Shown: positions 16,071 to 25,474, numbered from the stretch's first letter. The stretch is 64,000 nt of DNA from Cypionkella psychrotolerans (GCF_001294535.1 NZ_LGIC01000083.1:1-64000); one strand, 5' to 3'. A program made the numbers and translations. The notes: generated by a model from the letters alone, not told the origin.

Positions 16071-16673
16071 TTACGGGTTAAGGCGCAAAATTTCCCACGG
16101 TTTATCAATAGCTTGACGTGACCATCGAAAGCGATCATGCAACCTGAAGTTGCCGTCAGCCCAGAACTCCATCTCTAAAGGAACAATGCGGAAGCCGCCC
16201 CAGAACGGCGGGCGTGTGGGATTTGCCCCCTTAGCGGCGGTGACTTTTGCCACCTCTGCCATCAAACTCAGCCGGGAGGAAAGTGGCTGCGATTGATCCG
16301 AGGCCCAAGCCCCCAACCGCGACTTCAGACTGCGGCTGGCGTAATAGTCATCCGCAGGCTTGCCCTCCTCACGGCTGACCAAACCGCGCACCCGAATCTG
16401 ACGGCGCAGGCTTTTCCAATGCAGCACAAAGGCCACCTTGCCGGAAGCGTCCAACTCGCGGCCCTTGGCCGAGCCATAGTTGGTGTAAAACACGAAAGAG
16501 GCAGGCTCGATATCCTTCAGCAAAACCATCCTCACATTCGGCAACCCGTCCGGGTCCACCGTCGCCAGCGCAATCGCATTGGGATCGTTCGGTTCGGTGG
16601 CTTCCGCCGCCGTCAACCAGCTTTTCGCCAGCGCAAACGGGTCATCGCCCGCAAAAATTCCGCTTCTGTCCAT
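16071..16673 (-). CDS. pdxH: Pyridoxamine 5'-phosphate oxidase
   Basis: FMN enzyme making pyridoxal 5'-phosphate from PNP or PMP; 200 residues. Recognised by [40 protein letters not shown] and the C-terminal [17 protein letters not shown] plus RLHDRFRW. Complete C-terminus WEILRLNP. The start at 16673 ([11 protein letters not shown]) has AAGGA upstream; a frame extending to 16742 is not family-like. Divergent from fabI. Confidence 0.96.
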   Translation of the reverse strand: MDRSGIFAGDDPFALAKSWLTAAEATEPNDPNAIALATVDPDGLPNVRMVLLKDIEPASFVFYTNYGSAKGRELDASGKVAFVLHWKSLRRQIRVRGLVSREEGKPADDYYASRSLKSRLGAWASDQSQPLSSRLSLMAEVAKVTAAKGANPTRPPFWGGFRIVPLEMEFWADGNFRLHDRFRWSRQAIDKPWEILRLNP

Positions 16674-16793
16674 GATCTTTCCTTCCGGGGCCAAACCTGC
16701 GGCCCAAACTTCGCCCTGACGCTCTCTCTTGATGCAGAGCAACCTTTCGCCTACACAGCTTTTTCAGGAAATAAGGTGGACGGGGAAGACCGA

Positions 16794-17630
16794 ATGTCAA
16801 CTGGACTCGTGACGGGCCCGCTTATGGCGGGCAAACGTGGGCTGATCATGGGGCTGGCCAATGACAAATCCATCGCTTGGGGCATAGCACAAGCCATTGC
16901 CGCGCAAGGTGCTGAGATTGCGTTTTCCTATCAGGGCGAGGCTTTGAAAAAGCGGGTGGAGCCCCTCGCCGCCTCGATCGGCATGAACACTTTCGTTGAA
17001 TGTGACGTGGCGGATGAAGCCTCGATCGACGCTTTGTTCGCGCATCTGGCCGAACTGTGGGGCAAGATCGATTTCGTCGTCCACGCCATCGGCTTCTCGG
17101 ACAAGGCCGAGTTGCGCGGTCGCTATGTCGACACCAGCCGCGCCAACTTCCTGATGACAATGGATATTTCGGTCTATTCCTTCACCGCCGTCTGCCAACG
17201 TGCAGCTGCGATGATGAACGAAGGCGGCTCTTTGCTGACACTCACCTATTACGGTGCCGAAAAAGTCATGCCGCATTACAACGTGATGGGCGTGGCCAAA
17301 GCCGGTCTTGAGGCGAGCGTCAAATACCTCGCCGAAGACCTTGGCAAAGACGGCATCCGGGTCAACGCAATCTCGGCAGGCCCGATCAAAACCTTGGCTG
17401 CCAGCGGTATCGGCGATTTCCGCTACATCATGAAGTGGAACGAACTCAACAGCCCGCTGCGTCGCAATGTCACGCAAGAGGAAGTCGGCAAGGCGGCACT
17501 TTACCTGCTGTCCGATCTCGGCTCTGGCACCACCGGCGAGAACCTGCATGTCGATGCGGGCTATCATGTCGTCGGCATGAAAGCCGTCGATGCCCCGGAT
17601 ATTGACGCAGTGACCGGCCGTAAGGACTAA
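16794..17630 (+). CDS. fabI: Enoyl-[acyl-carrier-protein] reductase (NADH), FabI
   Basis: SDR-family enzyme performing the last reduction in each fatty-acid elongation cycle. 278 residues from ATG at 16794. The FabI signature is GLANDKSIAWGIAQAIAAQG near 20-40, and the active site is Tyr-x6-Lys in YNVMGVAKAGLEASVKYLA. LMTMDISVYSFTAVCQ is typical. It is divergently placed from pdxH; the 120-bp gap should hold both promoters, but neither is convincing by eye. A longer open frame upstream to 16293 is antisense to pdxH. Confidence 0.97.
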   Translation: MSTGLVTGPLMAGKRGLIMGLANDKSIAWGIAQAIAAQGAEIAFSYQGEALKKRVEPLAASIGMNTFVECDVADEASIDALFAHLAELWGKIDFVVHAIGFSDKAELRGRYVDTSRANFLMTMDISVYSFTAVCQRAAAMMNEGGSLLTLTYYGAEKVMPHYNVMGVAKAGLEASVKYLAEDLGKDGIRVNAISAGPIKTLAASGIGDFRYIMKWNELNSPLRRNVTQEEVGKAALYLLSDLGSGTTGENLHVDAGYHVVGMKAVDAPDIDAVTGRKD

Positions 17631-17658
17631 GCCCGCGCAACCCATAGGGAGCAAACCG

Positions 17659-18273
17659 ATGACCCTCACCGCCTTCCTCGCCGTCGCCTTCCTGCATCTG
17701 ATGGTGGCCATTAGCCCCGGCCCCGCCGTGCTGATGTCGGCGCGCACTGGTGTGATCGAGGGCCTGCGCACCGGGTTTTTCTTAGCCTGCGGCATCGGTA
17801 TCGGTGGCGTGGTCTGGGCGATGGCGGCGCTGTTTGGCCTGAACCTGGTGTTCCAAGCAGCTCCCGCCTTGCTTTACGCGCTGAAAATCGTGGGCGGGCT
17901 CTATCTGATCTACATGGCCTGGGGCATGTGGAAATCCGCTGATCAGCCGCTGGACATGTCAGAAACCACGCGCCCGCCGCGCACCGCTTGGTCGGCGTTC
18001 CGCCTCGGCCTGATTACCCAACTTGCCAACCCCAAGCCCGCCGTTCTGTTCTCGGCGATCTTCGTCGGCACCGTACCGCCGCACACCCCGGCATGGGTCT
18101 ACGCCGCCCTGCTCACAGTGGTGTTCCTGAATGAGACGATCTGGAACACGGTTGTGGCCCGCATCTTTTCCTTCCACCGCTCAAAGGCCGCCTATATCAG
18201 CCTGAAATCCATCATCGACCGATGCTTTGGTGGTATGCTTGCCATCCTTGGCCTCAAGATCGCCGCCACCTGA
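17659..18273 (+). CDS. LysE family translocator (amino-acid exporter)
   Basis: 204-residue inner-membrane protein with about six hydrophobic segments. The family motif [20 protein letters not shown] (about 17-36) with the PGP turn and the glycine pattern [11 protein letters not shown] are clear. [12 protein letters not shown] after a short cytoplasmic loop is also typical. Substrate cannot be told from sequence (amino acids or homoserine lactone-type compounds in relatives). AGGGAG precedes the ATG. It is followed at 11 bases by gpt and may share its transcript. Confidence 0.9.
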   Translation: MTLTAFLAVAFLHLMVAISPGPAVLMSARTGVIEGLRTGFFLACGIGIGGVVWAMAALFGLNLVFQAAPALLYALKIVGGLYLIYMAWGMWKSADQPLDMSETTRPPRTAWSAFRLGLITQLANPKPAVLFSAIFVGTVPPHTPAWVYAALLTVVFLNETIWNTVVARIFSFHRSKAAYISLKSIIDRCFGGMLAILGLKIAAT

Positions 18274-18284
18274 AAGGGCCCGCC

Positions 18285-18791
18285 ATGAACGACCGCTTGC
18301 CGCATGAAAAAGGCTTTCACGTCAGTTGGGATCAGATGCACCGCGACAGCCGGGCGCTGGCGTGGCGGCTCGATGGCAAAGGCCCGGACGGTGGCGCGTG
18401 GAAAGCCGTGGTCGGCATCACCCGAGGCGGTCTGGTGCCAGCGATGATCGTCGCACGCGAGTTGGACATCCGCCGCGTCGATACCATCTCGATCAAAAGC
18501 TACAACCACCAGACCCAAGGGGCTGTGCCGCAAATCATCAAAGCCCCGCAGGCCGATCTGATGGGCGACGGCACCGGGATTCTGATCGTCGATGATCTGG
18601 TGGATTCGGGCAAAACGCTGGAAGTCGTGCGCAAACTCTACCCCAACGCGCATTTCGCCACCGTCTACGCCAAACCTTCCGGCAAGCCGCAGGTCGACAG
18701 CTATATCACCGAGGTCAGCCAAGACACTTGGATCTTCTTTCCGTGGGATATGGCGCTGCAATACGTCCAACCCTTCCGCGGCGCAGACTGA
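18285..18791 (+). CDS. gpt: Xanthine phosphoribosyltransferase
   Basis: Purine salvage enzyme converting xanthine or guanine plus PRPP into XMP or GMP; 168 residues. The PRPP loop is [20 protein letters not shown], and the upper segment [20 protein letters not shown] is the type I PRTase signature of Gpt. [18 protein letters not shown] resembles E. coli Gpt's C-terminus. The ATG at 18285 gives the normal length; the frame open to 18222 overlaps the lysE-type gene. Confidence 0.95.
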   Translation: MNDRLPHEKGFHVSWDQMHRDSRALAWRLDGKGPDGGAWKAVVGITRGGLVPAMIVARELDIRRVDTISIKSYNHQTQGAVPQIIKAPQADLMGDGTGILIVDDLVDSGKTLEVVRKLYPNAHFATVYAKPSGKPQVDSYITEVSQDTWIFFPWDMALQYVQPFRGAD

Positions 18792-18971
18792 CCCCCAGCC
18801 CCAGATGACGGCTGCTTGAGGCCTTTGTAACAGGGCTTGCAACCGCGCTGCTATCTGCGCCATATCCGCGTGCCCAACCTCTGGGCAACGGAAAGGCCGC
18901 CTCATGCTCGTCTGCCCCTGCCCCGTGCGCGCCGCCTTGATACAGTTCCGGCAGACGCAGGGCCTCTAAGC

Positions 18972-19481
18972 ATGAAAGCCCCCGCCCGCCCCAGCAAAGC
19001 CCGCGTGCTGCATTGGCTGTTCGAGACCAGCCTTGCGATCAAGGGCTTGCTGTGTTCCGCCGAGTTTCTGGCGGGCCTCGGCCTGCTTTTGACCCCAAAT
19101 GCCCCCATAGCGCGGCTGCTCTACTGGCTGACCCATTACCAGATCGCCGAGCACCCCACCGACACCCTCGCCGCTTGGACCCAACGCGCGATGGAGGGCT
19201 TTCCGGTTGCCACCCAAGACTTCTACGGCTGGTATCTGCTGCTGCATGGCGGGCTGAAACTGGCGATGGTGGTGATGCTCTGGGCCCGCATCCTCTGGGC
19301 TTATCCGGCGGCGATGGTGGTGCTGTCGGGCTTCGTGATTTACCAACTGTTTGAGTTTCAGCACTCAGGCTCGCCGTTCCTGCTGCTGCTGGCGTTCTTC
19401 GATCTGATGATGATCGCACTGGTCTGGCAGGAATACAAAGCCCTGAAAGTCAAGCGCCGCGCCAAGGCCGCCGCGCTCTAA
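18972..19481 (+). CDS. DUF2127 family membrane protein
   Basis: 169 residues with about four membrane segments (IKGLLCSAEFLAGLGLLL; WYLLLHGGLKLAMVVMLW; AYPAAMVVLSGFVIYQLF; FLLLLAFFDLMMIALVW). The start of the domain, HWLFETSLAIKGL, and the HGGLKL motif are typical of DUF2127. Function unknown. The ATG at 18972 is used; the frame upstream to 18837 has no membrane-like or conserved features. A very strong hairpin follows 8 bases after the stop. Confidence 0.85.
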   Translation: MKAPARPSKARVLHWLFETSLAIKGLLCSAEFLAGLGLLLTPNAPIARLLYWLTHYQIAEHPTDTLAAWTQRAMEGFPVATQDFYGWYLLLHGGLKLAMVVMLWARILWAYPAAMVVLSGFVIYQLFEFQHSGSPFLLLLAFFDLMMIALVWQEYKALKVKRRAKAAAL

Positions 19482-19488
19482 GACCTAC

Positions 19489-19541
19489 CCCTTATCCCCT
19501 CGCCGCCCCGGCTCAAGGCCGGGGCGGCGAGGGGATAAGGG
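19489..19541. terminator. Perfect 24-bp stem hairpin
   Basis: The arm at 19489-19512 is the exact reverse complement of the arm at 19518-19541, with loop TCAAG. The stem core is CTCGCCGCCCCGGC. It lies 8 bases after the DUF2127 stop and about 110 bases before the next gene. The length is unusual for a plain terminator and there is no T run; a structured RNA or a mobile-repeat origin are alternatives. Confidence 0.65.
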
Positions 19542-19649
19542 ACAGTGCCGCGCGAACGCTTCTCGCTTGAACTCAGGCCCGCATCCGTCAACACTGCGGC
19601 GCAAAGCAATGACGCCCGCCGAAGCGGGGCCGGCAAGGAGGCACCCAAG

Positions 19650-20828
19650 ATGATCCACCCCCTCAACCCAGCCATGGCTGCCACCGATCCGCCGCCGGTG
19701 ATGGAGGCGCGGCGCTGGCTGGCCGGTGTGACCTTCCCGCCCGAGCGCCCGCTGATCAACATCAGCCAAGCCGCCCCCGTCGAAAGCCCGCCGTTGGGTC
19801 TGCGACAGGCTTTGGCCGATGCCGCACTGAACAATCCCGACGCCCATCTTTACGGCCCAGTGCTAGGCCTGCCCGCCCTACGTGCCGAAGTGGCAAAGCA
19901 ATGGAGTGTTGCCTACGGCGGCACCGTGCTGGAAAGCCAAACCGCGATCACCCAAGGCTGCAACCAAGCCTTCTGCGCGGTGATGTCCACTCTGGCAGGC
20001 GCGGGCGATGAGGTGATCTTGCCGACGCCGTGGTATTTCAACCACAAAATGTGGCTGGATATGCAAGGGGTTAAAACCGTGCCCCTCTCCGCAGGCCCCG
20101 GCCTGATCCCCGAAGCAGAAGCCGCCGCAGCATTGATCACTGAGCGCACCCGCGCCATCGTCCTCGTCAGCCCCAATAACCCCGGCGGCGTCGAATATCC
20201 GGCGGAAACCCTCACCGCCTTCCGCGACCTCTGCCGCGCGCGCGGCCTCGCCCTGATCGTCGATGAGACCTATCGCGATTTCGACAGCCGCTCAGGCCGC
20301 GCCCATGACCTGTTCACAGACCCCGACTGGCACGACACCCTGATCCAGCTTTACAGCTTCTCGAAAGCCTACCGCCTGACCGGCCACCGGGTCGGGGCCG
20401 TCACCGCCTCCGCCGAACGCCTGTTCCAGATCGAGAAATTTCTCGATACCGTCGCGATCTGCCCCAGCCAGTTGGGCCAGATCGGCGCCCTCTGGGGCAT
20501 GCAAAACCTCGCCCAATGGCTCGCAGGTGAACGCGCCGAAATCCTCGCCCGCCGCGCCGCGATGGTCGCAGGCTTCTCCGCCCTGCCCGACTGGAAACTG
20601 CTCGGCTGCGGCGCCTATTTCGCCTATGTCGAACACCCCTACCCGCTGGCATCAGACGCCCTCTGCAAACGCCTTGTGGCTGAGGCTGGCCTCCTGATGC
20701 TCCCCGGCACCATGTTCCAACCAAAAGGCTCCGAGGCAGGCAAACGCCAAATCCGCATCGCCTTCGCCAATGTCGATCAAGCGGGTATAGCCGAGACATT
20801 CCGAAGGCTGGCAGCGTTCAAGGGCTAG
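19650..20828 (+). CDS. PLP-dependent aminotransferase, class I/II
   Basis: 392-residue fold-type I aminotransferase. Motifs seen are LINISQAAPVESPP near the start, AITQGCNQAFCAVMSTLAG (substrate entrance), VLVSPNNPGGVEYPAE, LIVDETYRDF and the PLP lysine in LYSFSKAYRLTGHRVGAV. Exact substrate is not evident; relatives act on aspartate, aromatic or branched-chain amino acids. Start at 19650 has AGGAGG 8 bases upstream. It stands alone between the strong hairpin and the exported RraB-domain gene. Confidence 0.9.
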   Translation: MIHPLNPAMAATDPPPVMEARRWLAGVTFPPERPLINISQAAPVESPPLGLRQALADAALNNPDAHLYGPVLGLPALRAEVAKQWSVAYGGTVLESQTAITQGCNQAFCAVMSTLAGAGDEVILPTPWYFNHKMWLDMQGVKTVPLSAGPGLIPEAEAAAALITERTRAIVLVSPNNPGGVEYPAETLTAFRDLCRARGLALIVDETYRDFDSRSGRAHDLFTDPDWHDTLIQLYSFSKAYRLTGHRVGAVTASAERLFQIEKFLDTVAICPSQLGQIGALWGMQNLAQWLAGERAEILARRAAMVAGFSALPDWKLLGCGAYFAYVEHPYPLASDALCKRLVAEAGLLMLPGTMFQPKGSEAGKRQIRIAFANVDQAGIAETFRRLAAFKG

Positions 20829-20883
20829 CAGCAAGCAAGGGCCAACTGGCAGAACAGGCGCAGCAAAACTGCAGGACACCGAC

Positions 20884-21696
20884 GTGATAAAGAAGATTTT
20901 CTCGCTGATCATCGGGCTTGTTGCCTTATCGCAACCGCTTGTTGCCCAGAATGACGCCGCCGCAGACGGCGATAGCTGGATAATCTACGACCGCGTGGCG
21001 TCCGACGGAATGTCACTCGTCGTTTTGGCCCTGAAGGACAACCCACAGGCGCAGACCCTGCTGCAAACCGGCCACGCCACTGCCGTAGTCTGCCGCGCCG
21101 ATAGCGTCAGCTACATGGGGATGCCTCAAGACATCGCACGGCTCTACGCGCTCGAGGACAGGATTGCAGCCGACGCTGCGCTGCGCGCAGCGGGTGCCAT
21201 CCACATCGCGAGTGTCACCGGCCAAGATCAGCGCCGCATTTTCGTCGTGCACCCCAACCTGCTCGATCTGTCACCCATCCTCGATGCCACCCCGATCAGC
21301 GGCTATTCCTGCGCTGCCGAAGCCGTGGTGGATCGGCTGCCATTGATCCAGCTTGTCACGCCAACCGCTATCGACATCCAGTTAGCCGGTGACCAAAGCG
21401 TAATCATGAATCTTGAGAAAAACGGCGACAACGGCAGCGCTGCACGGAAGACCGATTTCTGGTTCTATGGGCCACGGGCATCGCTCGACAAGCTTGCCGC
21501 CGACCTTCAGACCCACGGATTTTCCGTCGACCATTTGGTGACATCGCCCGAAGGCATCGTGCTGTCTCGCGAAATGCTGGTGACAATGGCCACATTCCGC
21601 ACCCTGACTCCCGTCCTGATCAATGCGGCGCAAAACTCCGGCGTGCAATACGATGGCTGGGAGACAGTGGTGGTGCAGCCCTCGACCCAACCATAG
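20884..21696 (+). CDS. Exported DUF695 / RraB-domain protein
   Basis: 270 residues with a signal peptide (MIKKIFSLIIGLVALSQPLVA, cleavage near residue 21; GTG start). Residues about 30-150 look like DUF695 (DSWIIYDRVASDGMS; MGMPQ; LYALEDRI; RRIFVVH). Residues about 173-265 look like RraB, the RNase E inhibitor fold (KTDFWFYGPRASLDKLAADL; HGFSVDHL; ending in VQYDGWETVV). DUF695-RraB pairs occur in other bacteria, but RraB normally acts in the cytoplasm, so an exported form must have another target. Assignment is from motif likeness only. Confidence 0.65.
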   Translation: MIKKIFSLIIGLVALSQPLVAQNDAAADGDSWIIYDRVASDGMSLVVLALKDNPQAQTLLQTGHATAVVCRADSVSYMGMPQDIARLYALEDRIAADAALRAAGAIHIASVTGQDQRRIFVVHPNLLDLSPILDATPISGYSCAAEAVVDRLPLIQLVTPTAIDIQLAGDQSVIMNLEKNGDNGSAARKTDFWFYGPRASLDKLAADLQTHGFSVDHLVTSPEGIVLSREMLVTMATFRTLTPVLINAAQNSGVQYDGWETVVVQPSTQP

Positions 21697-21781
21697 CATC
21701 AGCCAGTCCCCACCCCACTCTTGCCCCCATCCCCGCAACCGCTTAGACAAGCGGCCAAACCTTTGTAAGACAGGCAGACCC

Positions 21782-23659
21782 ATGGCCAAGACACCTAATA
21801 CCTCCGACGACACCCCGCAGAAAAAGCGCCGGGGCGGGTCCGTTATGGCATGGGTGCTGCTTGCGATGATCGTCGGCGGTCTGGGCGGCTTTGGCGTCAC
21901 CAATTTCGGCGGCGGCACCGCCTCGATCGGCACGGTCGGGGATCGCAAAATCGACGTCAACGACTATGCCCGTTCGCTGCGCCAAGCCATGGACGGCTTC
22001 TCCAAGCAAATCGGCCAACCCGTCACCCTGCAACAAGCCCAAGCCATCGGCCTCGACCGCCAAGTGCTGCAACAGGTGATGGACCGCGCCGCGTTGGACA
22101 ATGAAGCTGATCGCATCGGCCTGTCGGTCGGTGATGCTTCGGTCGCCAGCAAAGTCTCGGCGATCCCCAGCTTTCAAGGCGTCGATGGCTTTGACCGCAC
22201 CACCTACCGCGAGGTTCTGCGCCAGAACAACCTGACCGAATCCAGCTTTGAGGCAGGCCTGCGCGCCGACACCGCCCGGCAACTCTTGCAAACCGCGATC
22301 TCCAGCGGCCTCACCCCGCCGCAAACCCTGACCGACACCATCGCCGCTTGGGCCGGTGAGCAGCGCGGCTTCTCGATGCTGCGCCTCACCGAAAAATCCC
22401 TGACCAAACCGATGCCGCCACTGAGCGATGCCGATCTGCAAGCCTATTACCAAGCTCATATCGACAGCTACACCCGGCCCGAGGCCAAACGCATCGCTTA
22501 TGTCGCCTTGCTGCCGGATACCCTCGCCAAAGACATGCCCTTGGACGAAGCTGCCCTCAAAGCCACCTACGAAGCGCGCCTTTCCACCTATATCATCCCG
22601 GAAAAACGCCTTGTCGAGCGCCTCGCCTTCGCCACCGAAGCCGATGCCACCGCCGCAAAGGCCCGCATCGACGCAGGCACTTCGTTCGATGATCTGGTGA
22701 AAGAGCGTAACCTGAGCCTTGATGATGTCGACATGGGTGACGTGTCGCAAAAGGAACTTGCCGCAGCAGGTGACGCCGTCTTCGCGCTGAAAGAACCTGG
22801 CGTGGTCGGCCCGTTCCCGTCCTCGATCGGCCCGGCCCTTTTCCGCATGAATGCGATCCTTGCCGCGCAAGAAACCAGCTTTGAGCAAGCCAAGCCCGAT
22901 CTGGCGCTGGAGCAGCAACTCGAATCCGCCCGCAAGGAAATCTCGGGCAAAGTCGAAGCGGTCGATGACGCGCTTGCAGGCGGCGCGACCCTCGCCGATG
23001 TCGCCAAAGAGCAGGGCTTGACCTTGGCGACCACCGATTATGCCGCCGGTGCCGACGACAACGACCCGATCACCGCCTACAAAGGCTTCCGCGACACCGC
23101 CGCCAGCATGGCCGAGGGCGATTTTCCCGAAGCCATCGTGCTGGACGACGGCGGCCTCGTGGCGATGCAGCTCGACAGCACTCTGCCGCCCGCGCCGCTG
23201 CCCTTCGACAAGGTCAAAGAAAAAGTCACCGCTGCTGCGCAAGCCGACGCCCTCGCCAAAGCGCTTGGCGACGAGGCCACCCGGATCAAGTCGGCGGTCG
23301 AAGGCGGTGCCAGCCTCGGTGCTTTCGGCATCGTGTCGCGCACCACCCAGATCGACCGTCAAGGTGTCGTGAAAGACGCCCCGCCCAGCTTGATAGAAGC
23401 GGTGTTCCAGATGCAGCCGAACGATCTGCGGGTGATTGAAGCCCCCGGTTTCGCCGCCGTGGTGCAGCTCAACGCTATCAGCGCTGCCGCCACCACAGGC
23501 GAAGACGCCACCACCTTGCGCGATGCCATCAACGTCAACGCGGGCCGTGCAATTTCCGATGACGTGATGGCGCTGTACACCGCCGCCCTGACCGCCTCTG
23601 CAGGAATCACCTTGGACCAAGCCGCGATCAACGCGGTCCATGCCCAGATGAACAACTAA
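21782..23659 (+). CDS. PpiD/SurA-type peptidylprolyl isomerase, membrane anchored
   Basis: Periplasmic folding factor of 625 residues. A short cytoplasmic tail (QKKRRGGSV) is followed by one membrane helix (MAWVLLAMIVGGLGGFGV). Next come the SurA_N_3 chaperone region (about 35-250, with DVNDYARSLRQAMDGFSKQ) and a parvulin-like domain (about 235-360, PEAKRIAYVALLP; SFDDLVKERNLSLDDVDMGD). The C-terminal part ends with a SurA-like helix. Members near trpE in Rhodobacterales have the same layout. The ATG at 21782 is the natural start. Confidence 0.9.
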   Translation: MAKTPNTSDDTPQKKRRGGSVMAWVLLAMIVGGLGGFGVTNFGGGTASIGTVGDRKIDVNDYARSLRQAMDGFSKQIGQPVTLQQAQAIGLDRQVLQQVMDRAALDNEADRIGLSVGDASVASKVSAIPSFQGVDGFDRTTYREVLRQNNLTESSFEAGLRADTARQLLQTAISSGLTPPQTLTDTIAAWAGEQRGFSMLRLTEKSLTKPMPPLSDADLQAYYQAHIDSYTRPEAKRIAYVALLPDTLAKDMPLDEAALKATYEARLSTYIIPEKRLVERLAFATEADATAAKARIDAGTSFDDLVKERNLSLDDVDMGDVSQKELAAAGDAVFALKEPGVVGPFPSSIGPALFRMNAILAAQETSFEQAKPDLALEQQLESARKEISGKVEAVDDALAGGATLADVAKEQGLTLATTDYAAGADDNDPITAYKGFRDTAASMAEGDFPEAIVLDDGGLVAMQLDSTLPPAPLPFDKVKEKVTAAAQADALAKALGDEATRIKSAVEGGASLGAFGIVSRTTQIDRQGVVKDAPPSLIEAVFQMQPNDLRVIEAPGFAAVVQLNAISAAATTGEDATTLRDAINVNAGRAISDDVMALYTAALTASAGITLDQAAINAVHAQMNN

Positions 23660-23705
23660 GACCAGATCAACAGCTAAGACCTGATCACAAAACCAAGGCG
23701 ATGCG

Positions 23706-25214
23706 ATGAACCTTCTGCCATCCTTTGAACAGTTTGAACGCGGCTGGGCGCAGGGTCACAACCAACTGGTCTATGCCCGCTTGGCCGCTGATCTCGATAC
23801 CCCCGTCAGCCTGATGCTGAAACTGGCCGAGGCCCGCACCGACACCTTCATGCTGGAATCGGTCACAGGCGGCGAGGTGCGCGGCCGCTATTCGGTGGTC
23901 GGCATGAAGCCCGATCTGATCTGGAAATGCCACGGCACCACGGCCTCGATCAACCGCGACGCCCGCTTTGATCCGCAGGCTTTCACCACCTTGCCCGGCG
24001 CGCCACTGGACAGCATGCGCGCCCTGATCGCCGAATCCCGCGTTGATCTACCCGAGGGTCTGCCCGCGATTGCCTCCGGCCTGTTTGGCTATCTTGGCTA
24101 TGACATGATCCGCCTCGTCGAGCACCTGCCCAACATCAACCCCGATCCCTTGGGCCTGCCCGATGCCGTGCTGATGCGCCCCTCGGTCGTCGCCGTTCTG
24201 GACGGTGTGAAAGGCGAAGTCACCCTTGTCGCCCCGGCTTGGGCCGCCTCCGGCCTTTCCGCCCGCGCCGCCTATGCCCAAGCCGCCGAGCGGGTGATGG
24301 ACGCCCTGCGCGACCTCGACCGCGCGCCTGCCGCGCAACGCGATCTGGGCGAGGCCGCAACCGTGGGCGAAATGAAATCGAATTTCACCCACGAAGGCTA
24401 CAAGCAAGCCGTCGAAAAGGCGAAAGACTACATCCGCGCCGGCGATATCTTCCAAGTGGTGCCAAGCCAACGCTGGGCGCAAAGTTTCACCCTGCCGCCC
24501 TTCGCTTTGTATCGCAGCTTGCGCCGCACCAACCCGTCGCCGTTCATGTTCTTCTTCAACTTCGGCGGCTTCCAAGTCATTGGCGCAAGTCCCGAAATCC
24601 TCGTCCGCCTGCGCGACGGCGAAGTCACCGTGCGCCCCATCGCAGGCACGCGGATGCGCGGGGCTACGCCAGAAGAAGACAAGGCGCTGGAGTTGGACCT
24701 GCTGGCCGATAAAAAAGAACTCGCCGAACACCTGATGCTGCTTGATCTCGGCCGCAACGACGTGGGCCGGGTGGCGAAAGTCGGCACCGTGCGCCCCACC
24801 GAGAAATTCATCATCGAACGCTACAGCCACGTCATGCACATCGTCTCCAACGTGGTGGGCCAAATCGCCGACGGTGAAGATGCGCTGTCAGCCCTGCTCG
24901 CAGGCCTGCCCGCAGGCACAGTGTCTGGTGCGCCCAAAGTGCGCGCGATGGAAATCATTGACGAACTTGAGCCTGAAAAACGCGGCGTCTATGGCGGCGG
25001 CGTCGGCTATTTTGCGGGAAATGGCGAAATGGATTTCTGCATCGCGCTGCGCACCGCCGTCTTGAAGGATGAGACGCTTTATATTCAGGCAGGCGGCGGC
25101 GTGGTCTACGACAGCGACCCCGAATCCGAATACCAAGAAACCGTCAACAAATCCCGCGCCCTGCGCCGCGCCGCCGAAGATGCCGGTCTGTTCGTGCGCA
25201 AAGGCAACCTCTGA
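23706..25214 (+). CDS. trpE: Anthranilate synthase component I
   Basis: Chorismate-utilising subunit starting tryptophan synthesis; 502 residues. The feedback region has MLESVTGGEVRGRYSVVG with LES at 50-52. The catalytic part shows DIFQVVPSQRW, NPSPFMFFFNFGGFQVIGAS, RPIAGTRMRG, DLGRNDVGRVAK, HIVSNVVGQ and the chorismate-binding end FCIALRTAVLK. Its partner trpG lies 2.1 kb downstream, separated by an opposite-strand gene. No trp leader peptide was found in the 46-bp gap before the gene. Confidence 0.97.
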   Translation: MNLLPSFEQFERGWAQGHNQLVYARLAADLDTPVSLMLKLAEARTDTFMLESVTGGEVRGRYSVVGMKPDLIWKCHGTTASINRDARFDPQAFTTLPGAPLDSMRALIAESRVDLPEGLPAIASGLFGYLGYDMIRLVEHLPNINPDPLGLPDAVLMRPSVVAVLDGVKGEVTLVAPAWAASGLSARAAYAQAAERVMDALRDLDRAPAAQRDLGEAATVGEMKSNFTHEGYKQAVEKAKDYIRAGDIFQVVPSQRWAQSFTLPPFALYRSLRRTNPSPFMFFFNFGGFQVIGASPEILVRLRDGEVTVRPIAGTRMRGATPEEDKALELDLLADKKELAEHLMLLDLGRNDVGRVAKVGTVRPTEKFIIERYSHVMHIVSNVVGQIADGEDALSALLAGLPAGTVSGAPKVRAMEIIDELEPEKRGVYGGGVGYFAGNGEMDFCIALRTAVLKDETLYIQAGGGVVYDSDPESEYQETVNKSRALRRAAEDAGLFVRKGNL

Positions 25215-25395
25215 CCTGAAAACAGGTGCCGCCTCGGGGGCCATCCATTCGGCGGTGAAACGTGCCCCCAGCACGTTTCATAATCCGCCTCAAACCTCAC
25301 TCTGCGGCGCTGCCGGGGAAACTTTCGGCAAGGGCAGTGCTGCACACAAGCCTGGGATGCCTCCGGCGGGAGTATTTCAGAAAGAGCAAATCCGA
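25212..25395 (+). repeat. Post-stop dispersed repeat, copy 1 (after trpE)
   Basis: From the trpE stop: GACCTGAAAACAGGTGCC, GCCTCGGGGG, then GCGCTGCCGG, GGCAAGG, GTGCTGC and CGGGAGTATTTCAGAAAGAG. The same blocks occur in the same order after the VOC gene stop (43498-43632) with changes between them. Several Rhodobacterales intergenic tails carry a CGGGAGTATTT core, to my recollection. Confidence 0.6.
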
Positions 25396-25446
25396 TATTG
25401 GCTCTGCAATTTCACATTGGCTTAAATATCCCCGCCGGAGGCATCC
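25355..25446. repeat. Large inverted repeat joining two repeat cores
   Basis: GGATGCCTCCGGCGGG (25355-25370) is the exact reverse complement of CCCGCCGGAGGCATCC (25431-25446). The arms continue imperfectly as AGTATTT and AAATATC. Inside the loop lies the 22-bp repeat copy 2 (25410-25431, TTTCACATTGGC then TTAAATATCC). Transcription from either side would give a stem of at least 16 bp after trpE and after the convergent yibQ-type gene. Confidence 0.65.
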
Positions 25447-25474
25447 GACGCTGATGCCAAGCACGCGGGCAAAT

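Noticed and set aside
16293-16793. Long open frame upstream of FabI on the plus strand
   Set aside because: It is antisense to pdxH, has no family likeness, and FabI's conserved start begins at 16794.
21743-23641. 632-codon minus-strand open frame across ppiD
   Set aside because: High-GC shadow: the plus-strand frame shows clear SurA/PpiD features, the minus reading is Gly/Arg/His-rich with no domain.
23660-23705. trp attenuator or leader peptide before trpE
   Set aside because: The 46-base gap has no frame with tandem Trp codons and no terminator/antiterminator pair.
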